From NCBI GenBank assembly GCA_903930075.1, contig CAIYWZ010000110.1, positions 1 through 35,686 on the forward strand: a DNA stretch of 35,686 nucleotides. The letters run 5' to 3'. Below, one piece after another: positions 29,506 to 35,686 of the stretch (its first letter is position 1; every line of letters begins with the position of its first letter). Under the pieces are notes generated by a model, which was given only the letters and a program-made list of their open reading frames with translations, did not search any database and was not told the DNA's origin. The position numbers and the translations under genes are program-made. The DNA is from an uncultured Alphaproteobacteria bacterium. Lineage in GTDB: Bacteria > Pseudomonadota > Alphaproteobacteria > CAIYWZ01.

Positions 29506-29684
29506 GTAACTATTCACCAAAATCATCCCCCCCACCGCCGTCATCTTCAAAACTTTAGTTTTGGAGATCTCCCTTGTGCTCATACATATTCCCCTCTTGC
29601 GTGATGAGAGGAAGGGAGATCCCCGAAAACTGTCGTTTTCGAGGATGACGACCTGGGAGATGCGTAACTTTGGTGAATAGTTAC
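29506..29684. mobile_element. Intact MITE-like composite palindrome (copy D)
   Basis: TIRs GTAACTATTCACC (29506-29518) and GGTGAATAGTTAC (ending 29684). Exact 8-bp flanking direct repeats AAATTATT (29498-29505 and 29685-29692). Arms at 29540-29575 and 29612-29649. Confidence 0.88.
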
Positions 29685-29797
29685 AAATTATTCAGCTTTA
29701 CATACTAAAGCTCTCTGGTCCGCAGTATAGTTTTTAATTCTAGAATTGACTATTAAAAATTTATGTTTTTTAAAAAATTAATTTATCCATCTATCAA

Positions 29798-30934
29798 TCA
29801 ATTCTTTCCCCAAATTAAATAATAGATTGCTGCGGGAATGCGTTTAAAAAATGGCGCTTTTTGGACATCATGCGCTGCGAAAAGATCAACGGTTTTGGGC
29901 AAGAAGTTTGGAGCTGAAATAATGAGTTCCCCAATTTTTTGTCCTTTTTGAATAGGGATTTCGACAGGACCTGTATATATAACTTCAAGTTTAACACGGG
30001 AATAAACATTACGTGGGAGCGTAATTGCGACATCTTCCTGCGTAACCAATGGGACTGTGGGATGATTGCCGAGCCAAACTTGGGCATCCGTGACAATATT
30101 TCCAGCTCTGAAAAAACGATAAACATCAAATTCTCTCAATCCCCACTTGATCAAATATTCCGCGTCTTGAGTGCGCTCTTTCATGGTTTTGTATCCATTG
30201 ACAACCAATAGAAGTCTGCGATCTTTTTCTTTTGCAGAAAGCGTAATTCCATACCCAGCAAGGTCAGTGCGGCCTGTTTTAATCCCATCTATGGATACAC
30301 CAACTAAATTACTGGAAAGCGATTCATTACGGTTTTTTTGTTTAATCCCGTTGTAAGTAAATTCTCTCTCACCCACATAATGATAAAATTCTGGGAAATC
30401 TTCGATAAGCCTGCGCCCCAAAATCGCAAGGTCAAAAGAGGTTGTAATATGCTCTGGATCGGGAAGTCCCGTGGAATTTTTAAAAACCGTATCCCTCATG
30501 CCAAGTTCTCTGGCTTTTTTTGTCATTTCAACTGCTCCTGCTTCATCAGAACCAAAGAGACCTTCTGTGACAACAATACAGGCATCATTTCCAGAAACTG
30601 TCGCGATACCACGAACCAAATTCTCCACGTCCACATAGGTTCCTTCTTGAACAAACATTTTGGACCCACCTGTTTTCCAGGCTTTTTTACTCACACGAAA
30701 CGTATCGGTCAGTTTTAATGCCCCAGAATGCAATCTTTCAAAGAGCAAATAAAGCGTCATCATCTTTGTCATGGATGAAGGGAACATGTTTTCATTGGCA
30801 TTTTTTTCAAATAAAACGGTGTTTGTTGTCATATCGATTAAAAAAGCTTGTTTTGCTTTGCTTTCAATCCCGAATGCCGGAAAAGAAGCACACAGTAACC
30901 CGATAATAGAAAAAAATTTCATGCGAATTTTCAT
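29798..30934 (-). CDS. D-alanyl-D-alanine carboxypeptidase (PBP5/6-like, DacA/DacC family)
   Basis: SxxK in FPSSMTKMMTLY; SGN in VSGNDACIVV; KTG in GIKTGRTDLAGYG; signal peptide; C-terminal domain. Confidence 0.95.
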   Translation of the reverse strand: MKIRMKFFSIIGLLCASFPAFGIESKAKQAFLIDMTTNTVLFEKNANENMFPSSMTKMMTLYLLFERLHSGALKLTDTFRVSKKAWKTGGSKMFVQEGTYVDVENLVRGIATVSGNDACIVVTEGLFGSDEAGAVEMTKKARELGMRDTVFKNSTGLPDPEHITTSFDLAILGRRLIEDFPEFYHYVGEREFTYNGIKQKNRNESLSSNLVGVSIDGIKTGRTDLAGYGITLSAKEKDRRLLLVVNGYKTMKERTQDAEYLIKWGLREFDVYRFFRAGNIVTDAQVWLGNHPTVPLVTQEDVAITLPRNVYSRVKLEVIYTGPVEIPIQKGQKIGELIISAPNFLPKTVDLFAAHDVQKAPFFKRIPAAIYYLIWGKN

Positions 30935-31536
30935 GCTTTTGACTTTCTAGATATTTTAGTACGATTATTTTTTGCCAGAATAACTGGTTTTGCTTTTTGA
31001 AACACAGGTGGAACTTTCTTATGATTGAGAGACTGAGCTTCTCCAATAAATATTTTCTTTTGACTATATGCAAGTGTCTCTGGAACAAGCGTTTCCACCT
31101 TCACTTTTGCAAGGCCTTTATGATGAAACTCAAGTTCTTTTGCAGCTGCAAGGGTTAAATCGATAATACGATCATCGCCTGTAAAAGGCCCCCTATCATT
31201 CACGCGGACAACAATGCTTTTCCCATTTTCAACATTTGTGACTTTAATAATAGAAGAAATTGGCAATGTGCGATGAGCCGCGGTAAACCCATGCTGGTTG
31301 TAAACTTCACCATTAGATGTTTTTTTACCATGGAATCCCGGGCCATACCAGGATGCAACGCCTGTGGATTCATATTCTAAATGCCCTTGAGGGTAGAACC
31401 ATTCATCTTTCATAAAAGAGTTTGTAATCTTATATGGCCTATCCGTTGGGCCCTTGGGGCCTGGCCTTGGCGTTTCAACCTCACCGGAACACGATGCCAG
31501 TGCTAAAACGCTTAAAGTGAGAAAATACTTCAACAT
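30931..31536 (-). CDS. rlpA: RlpA-like septal-ring protein (DPBB domain lipoprotein)
   Basis: Lipobox LALASC; TGVASWYGPGFHGKKTSNGEVYNQHGFTAAHRTLP; VRVNDRGPFTGDDRIIDLTLAAAKEL. Confidence 0.92.
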   Translation of the reverse strand: MLKYFLTLSVLALASCSGEVETPRPGPKGPTDRPYKITNSFMKDEWFYPQGHLEYESTGVASWYGPGFHGKKTSNGEVYNQHGFTAAHRTLPISSIIKVTNVENGKSIVVRVNDRGPFTGDDRIIDLTLAAAKELEFHHKGLAKVKVETLVPETLAYSQKKIFIGEAQSLNHKKVPPVFQKAKPVILAKNNRTKISRKSKA

Positions 31537-31549
31537 AACTTTAATTTTC

Positions 31550-32506
31550 CTATCTTATTAATCCATCTGCAAGAATACATACACTTAAAGCAAATTTTTG
31601 AGATTTATTCCACCTTAAAATGATCCGAAAGTTCGGATAAATTAAATATGTGGGCCCAGAGGGACCTAGAGGCATTATAATTGACGTCTGCGTTTTTAAA
31701 AATTCAAGATCCCCCCCGCCAATTTTACGCACGCCCATATTTTGCAATTGATCATTGGTGTATTTTTTCTTCAGGCCAATTTCCCCCTTAAAACCAAAGG
31801 GAAGAAGAATTTGATGCCCCCAAGGTTCGTCTTCATTCCACCCCGATTTTTTTAAATAATTTGCGATAGATCCAAAAACATGTGGGAGAGAATCCCAGAT
31901 ATCTTTTTTCCCATTAATTTCCACGGCAAACTCAAAAAAACTCGATGGCATAAATTGACACTGCCCCATGGCTCCTGCCCAGGATCCATAAAAAGAGTTT
32001 GCATTCACATATCCTTGATCAATCATTTTCAGAGCCAAGATCAACTCTTTTTTAAACATTTCTTTACGGTTACTCGCAAAAGCAAGAGTTGCGAGTGTTT
32101 GAATCACTGGATATTTTTCAGTCTCTGCCCCATAACGGCTTTCAACAGCCCATAGAGCCACAATATATTGGATAGGAACATGATATTTTTGGGAAACTTC
32201 TTCCAAAAGGTCATGATGCTCCCTCATTTTTAACCGACCTTCTTCGATGCGTTCAGTTAAAACAAAAAGTTTTTTGATATAGTCGAATACAAAAGAAAAA
32301 GCGGATTGATGATTTTCCTTTTGATTATGATAAGCATCAACAACTTGCGGAGAAAACGCGATATTATTTAAAGATGCATTCAATGTTTTAGGGCTTATTC
32401 CTTGCTCAAGAGCATATGATTTAAAATCATCAATCCACTCTTGAAAAAAGTCCCCGCGAGCGCAGATATTAAACAACAAAAGAAAAACAAAAATAAATTG
32501 CTTCAT
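31550..32506 (-). CDS. MltB-like lytic murein transglycosylase
   Basis: ALWAVESRYGAETEKYPVIQTLATLAF; GSWAGAMGQCQFMPSSF; DIWDSLPHVFGSIANYLKKSGW. Confidence 0.92.
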   Translation of the reverse strand: MKQFIFVFLLLFNICARGDFFQEWIDDFKSYALEQGISPKTLNASLNNIAFSPQVVDAYHNQKENHQSAFSFVFDYIKKLFVLTERIEEGRLKMREHHDLLEEVSQKYHVPIQYIVALWAVESRYGAETEKYPVIQTLATLAFASNRKEMFKKELILALKMIDQGYVNANSFYGSWAGAMGQCQFMPSSFFEFAVEINGKKDIWDSLPHVFGSIANYLKKSGWNEDEPWGHQILLPFGFKGEIGLKKKYTNDQLQNMGVRKIGGGDLEFLKTQTSIIMPLGPSGPTYLIYPNFRIILRWNKSQKFALSVCILADGLIR

Positions 32507-32549
32507 GTTTTGAAATTATCAAAAACAGAAAATGAATGCAATAAAAAGA

Positions 32550-32586
32550 AAAGCCCAAGACATGATTTGCCTTGGGCCAAAAAATT
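32550..32586 (-). terminator. Intrinsic terminator after rpsU (symmetrical hairpin)
   Basis: AAAAGCCCAAG...CTTGGGCCAAAAAA: GCCCAAG/CTTGGGC stem with A/T-rich flanks on both sides. Confidence 0.75.
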
Positions 32587-32597
32587 AAGATTGATAA

Positions 32598-32801
32598 TTA
32601 ATATCCATCTCGGTCTAAACGCTTGCGCAGAAGCTTTCTTCCTCGACGAACAGCCTCGGCTTTTTCCCGGGCCTTCTTTTCAGAAGGCTTTTCAAAAGCT
32701 CTGCGCAGTTTCATTTCACGGAAAACGCCTTCACGTTGAAGCTTTTTTTTCAAAGCTCTCATCGCTTGCTCGACATTATTATCACGAACAACAACTTGCA
32801 T
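32598..32801 (-). CDS. rpsU: 30S ribosomal protein bS21
   Basis: [60 protein letters not shown]. Start at 32801 with SD AAAGGATG, rather than 32822. Confidence 0.96.
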   Translation of the reverse strand: MQVVVRDNNVEQAMRALKKKLQREGVFREMKLRRAFEKPSEKKAREKAEAVRRGRKLLRKRLDRDGY

Positions 32802-33024
32802 AAATAAATCACATCCTTTCATAATACATATTTTTAAATTTCCAATTACTAAAAATTTAAAATCATGTAACTATATATTTTTTTTAAAAAAAAAGCAATT
32901 TTTTTCTTCTGATTGGCCCCCTAAAAAATTACGCTCTCTTTTTTGCATATTTTCCCGAAATGTGTTATTTATTGATTGTGACAAATATTCAAATATTTTT
33001 TATACAATGAAAGGAATCAATATC

Positions 33025-33444
33025 ATGAAAAATTACTCACTTCTAATCTTAAGCCTATTATGGTTTGCAATCAACCCTGTGGAAGCCGCATCTGGGACAG
33101 TTTATCAAATTGAAAATGTTGATGATAACACCCAAAACATCACTTCAAACCCTCTGGGGTTGGTCACTGGCGGCGTTGTGGGTGGCGCTTTGGGTGGTAT
33201 GACGACAAACAATATTTGGGGAGGGCTTTTGGGCGCTGGCGCAGGGGCTCTGGCAGGGGGCGTTATAGAAAATCAGATTAGAAGGCCCCAGCTGAGAAAA
33301 TATACAATTAGACTTGCCAGCGGTCAAGATGCTGTTGTTTTGAAAAATCCAGATGAAAATGAACAATTTAGAGTGAATCAAACGGTTTATGTTTATGCAG
33401 CCAATGATGGAAAACTCTACGCGTTTTCAAGGCCTCAGCGCTGA
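33025..33444 (+). CDS. Exported glycine-zipper protein
   Basis: Signal peptide MKNYSLLILSLLWFAINPVEA; GLVTGGVVGGALGGMTTNNIWGGLLGAGAGALAGGVIENQ. ATG at 33025 is preferred over the 32962 ORF-track start. Confidence 0.7.
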   Translation: MKNYSLLILSLLWFAINPVEAASGTVYQIENVDDNTQNITSNPLGLVTGGVVGGALGGMTTNNIWGGLLGAGAGALAGGVIENQIRRPQLRKYTIRLASGQDAVVLKNPDENEQFRVNQTVYVYAANDGKLYAFSRPQR

Positions 33445-33559
33445 CAACAGGCCCATTACAGGAGAATAAAAATCGATTTTTAATTCGGTCCTTTACAGAC
33501 TTTGCTCTTTTGATGTACAACACTTCTTATATGATTCAGACCTTAAAGGAAAAATTAAG

Positions 33560-34561
33560 ATGTATAAAACAGATGTTGTCGTCATTGGAGCAGGTCCAGT
33601 TGGACTTTTTTCTGTATTTCAAGCAAGCATGGTTGGACTTAAAGTTCATGTCGTGGATGCGCTTCCCATGATCGGAGGCCAATGCGCAGCTCTTTACCCA
33701 GAAAAACCAATTTACGATATCCCGGCTCATCCGAAGATTTTGGGTGCAGAATTGATTGAAAACCTAGAAAAACAAATTCTTCCTTTCTCGCCAACACTTC
33801 ATTTAGAACAAAAAGTCACACACGTCACCTCAAAAGATGGCGGATTTGAAATTATCACCGATAAAGGGGATGAAATTTGGACCAAGGTTATTTTCATCGC
33901 AGCTGGAGTTGGGGCTTTTGGCCCCAATCGCCCTCCCCTTGAGAGCATTGAGAGTTTTGAAGGAAAGTCAGTATTCTATTTGGTGCGTGAACGTGCATTT
34001 TTCGCAGGTAAAAAACTCATTATTGCAGGCGGGGGGGATTCTGCCGTGGATTGGACGCTCTCTTTAGCTGAAGTTGTAAGCCATATTACCCTTGTACACA
34101 GACGCGATAAATTTAAAGCCCACGCGGAAAGTTTAAATCAACTCAAGAAGCTAGAAGAGAGCGGAAAAATTACGCTGCTCACGCCCTATCAACTCCATGG
34201 ATTAACCGGTCAGGACGGGATCTTAACCTCCGTTGAGTGCATGGATTTTGAAGGAAAAATTCTATCCATCCCCACAGATATTCTCCTGCCTTTCTATGGC
34301 CTGGCCACAAATCTTGGCCCCATCACCCAGTGGGGATTACAAATTGATCGCCATACCATCCCCGTTGACCCCAGCAGCTGCGCCACATCCATCCCTGGAA
34401 TTTATGCCATCGGTGACGTCGCCCACTACCCAGGAAAACTCAAACTCATCCTATGCGGCTTCTCCGAAGGCGCAATGGCAGCCCATTCCGCAAGAGCCCA
34501 CATCCACCCAGGCGAAGTTTTTCATTTCGAACACTCCACAACCACAGGGGTAAAAAAATAA
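33560..34561 (+). CDS. Ferredoxin/flavodoxin-NADP reductase, TrxB-like family
   Basis: FAD GxGxxG VVVIGAGPVGLFSVFQA; MIGGQCAALYPEKPIYDIPAHPKI; NADP site IIAGGGDSAVDWTLSLAE; IYAIGDVAHYPGKLKLILCGFSEGAMAAHSA. No CxxC redox site as in true thioredoxin reductases. Confidence 0.9.
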   Translation: MYKTDVVVIGAGPVGLFSVFQASMVGLKVHVVDALPMIGGQCAALYPEKPIYDIPAHPKILGAELIENLEKQILPFSPTLHLEQKVTHVTSKDGGFEIITDKGDEIWTKVIFIAAGVGAFGPNRPPLESIESFEGKSVFYLVRERAFFAGKKLIIAGGGDSAVDWTLSLAEVVSHITLVHRRDKFKAHAESLNQLKKLEESGKITLLTPYQLHGLTGQDGILTSVECMDFEGKILSIPTDILLPFYGLATNLGPITQWGLQIDRHTIPVDPSSCATSIPGIYAIGDVAHYPGKLKLILCGFSEGAMAAHSARAHIHPGEVFHFEHSTTTGVKK

Positions 34562-34568
34562 AGAGTTT

Positions 34569-35669
34569 TTAAGAACACACCTTGCATAAAGAAATCGAAT
34601 GTTTCAAGATATCATTCGCCCAAGCATCGGATATATTCAAAATTTCTCCTTCAGGAGCTTCTCCAGCAGGTAAAGATTGGCGATCGTACTCTTCCCGGTA
34701 AGAAACAACCATATGGAAAGGCACACCAAATTCATCCTTAAAAAAGGGAATAAAAATCTTTTTAAGCGCGCGAATAAAGGTCATTCGGCATGCTGGACAT
34801 GGATCTTGATAGGTGTGGAGCAGGAGGAAGCAAGCCGCAAGGGAATTGGCTTCATGTTGCTGTTTTAATCCTTCCTTCCATCTCCCTTCGTTGGTCGAAA
34901 GATAATGCAATAATTTTTGCTCGCTGCACCAACTTTTGTAAAGATCGGTTGCTGCCACGGCTGTATTATCAACGGATTCTCCTATCAATTGCAGAATATG
35001 ATGAATTCTCTCTTTTGCAGCTTGAACACCACTTTCTTTTTCTCCAAAGGATCTCAGTGTATCAAGAAGAGAGTAAACCAAGCCACTTTCTAGTTTAAAA
35101 GGCATATCTTCTTCTTGTTCGCCAATCAATTCATCAAAATTCATGCCAGAAAAAGCTGAAAGTCCTACGTCAAGATCGTCTTCATCATTTTCTTTTGAAT
35201 TATCAGCACAAGAAGAAGACTCAATATGAGAATTAAAAGTCGCTATATTTCCTAGATTTTCCCAAAATTTTCTAATACCTTTAGAATATTTTGAAGAAGA
35301 ATTATAAAACTTACGATCCTCTCCGTCAAGCTCACTATAAGACCAAAAATATTTAAAATGATCTAATGTGTCTACGAGATAATCATCCGCCAACTTAGGA
35401 TCACTTCTATCTTGATCTAAAAACATATATTTTTCAAAACAAAATGCATTAAGCCAATTATATTCTTCACTCATACTGCCCGGTCTCTTAAGAGCATGCT
35501 GTTTAAATCTTTCCAAGACTTTTTTAAGATCAGAACTTTTGCCGCTTTCAAATACAATCTCTTTATGATCTTCATTTCTAAATGATGAAGGATGCATCTG
35601 ATGATCTTTAAGAACATTTACAAATCCTCCAAAACAAATATTTTCTATAGCAGAAGAGCTAGAGGCCAA
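34569..35669 (-). CDS. Unassigned protein with a C-terminal deaminase-like Zn motif; 5' end probably outside the window
   Basis: 366 aa from a TTG start; the frame stays open to the window end, so it is likely partial. C-terminal SWCSEQKLLHYL ... SLAACFLLLHTYQDPCPACRMTFIRALKKIFIPFFKDEFGVPFHMVVSY fits [HC]xE ... PCxxC of the cytidine-deaminase fold. Confidence 0.55.
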   Translation of the reverse strand: MASSSSAIENICFGGFVNVLKDHQMHPSSFRNEDHKEIVFESGKSSDLKKVLERFKQHALKRPGSMSEEYNWLNAFCFEKYMFLDQDRSDPKLADDYLVDTLDHFKYFWSYSELDGEDRKFYNSSSKYSKGIRKFWENLGNIATFNSHIESSSCADNSKENDEDDLDVGLSAFSGMNFDELIGEQEEDMPFKLESGLVYSLLDTLRSFGEKESGVQAAKERIHHILQLIGESVDNTAVAATDLYKSWCSEQKLLHYLSTNEGRWKEGLKQQHEANSLAACFLLLHTYQDPCPACRMTFIRALKKIFIPFFKDEFGVPFHMVVSYREEYDRQSLPAGEAPEGEILNISDAWANDILKHSISLCKVCS

Positions 35670-35686
35670 AAATTTTGTGAGTGCCT

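Noticed and set aside
1-29684. CRISPR array interpretation of the dispersed conserved-flank/variable-core arms
   Set aside because: Arms are scattered over 30 kb in inverted pairs, the variable cores are self-complementary, and there is no regular repeat-spacer spacing and no cas gene.
33560-34561. Thioredoxin reductase (trxB)
   Set aside because: No CxxC active site; the MIGGQCAALYPEKPIYDIPAHP motif fits TrxB-like ferredoxin-NADP reductases.
34788-34802. CPAC as a thioredoxin-like CxxC redox site
   Set aside because: It is preceded by Pro and an upstream CSE motif, with strand-PCxxC-helix-strand order that fits the deaminase fold better. Kept as an alternative to test.
34830-34870. HEANS as the catalytic HxE of the deaminase-like protein
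   Set aside because: It reads H-E rather than H-x-E and is only about 18 residues from PCxxC. CSE further upstream has the expected form and spacing.
1-35686. tRNA or rRNA genes
   Set aside because: Reading the intergenic regions showed no cloverleaf-like or rRNA-like segments. A tRNAscan/Infernal run would be needed to exclude them formally.

Overview
The window looks like an alphaproteobacterial chromosome segment, inferred from gene content and order. An obligate or host-associated lineage is possible but not provable from sequence alone. From left to right it contains: (1) a minus-strand two-partner secretion locus, tpsB then a very large 3139-aa TpsA exoprotein, with two small exported ORFs upstream; (2) dut, an SH3-domain membrane protein and an RsmB-like rRNA methyltransferase; (3) an RND efflux pair (adaptor plus pump); (4) an orphan HepT/DUF86-like HEPN gene; (5) two paralogous outer-membrane beta-barrel genes and an exported bactofilin-like protein; (6) yebC-ruvC-ruvA-ruvB-znuA; (7) dapB and hppA; (8) an mltB-rlpA-dac peptidoglycan cluster; (9) rpsU, a glycine-zipper protein and a TrxB-type ferredoxin-NADP reductase; (10) at the right edge, an unassigned ORF open to the window end that carries a deaminase-like C-S-E / P-C-x-x-C motif pair. 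The two most interesting signals are that deaminase-like protein and a dispersed family of intergenic composite palindromes. In those palindromes, conserved arms (GTCATCNTC ... GGGATCTCCCTT) enclose a stem whose sequence differs in each copy but stays self-complementary. At least one copy is a clean MITE with GTAACTATTCACC terminal inverted repeats and an exact 8-bp direct repeat, which fits IS66-family mobilisation. All family names are based on reading motifs by eye; no database search was run.
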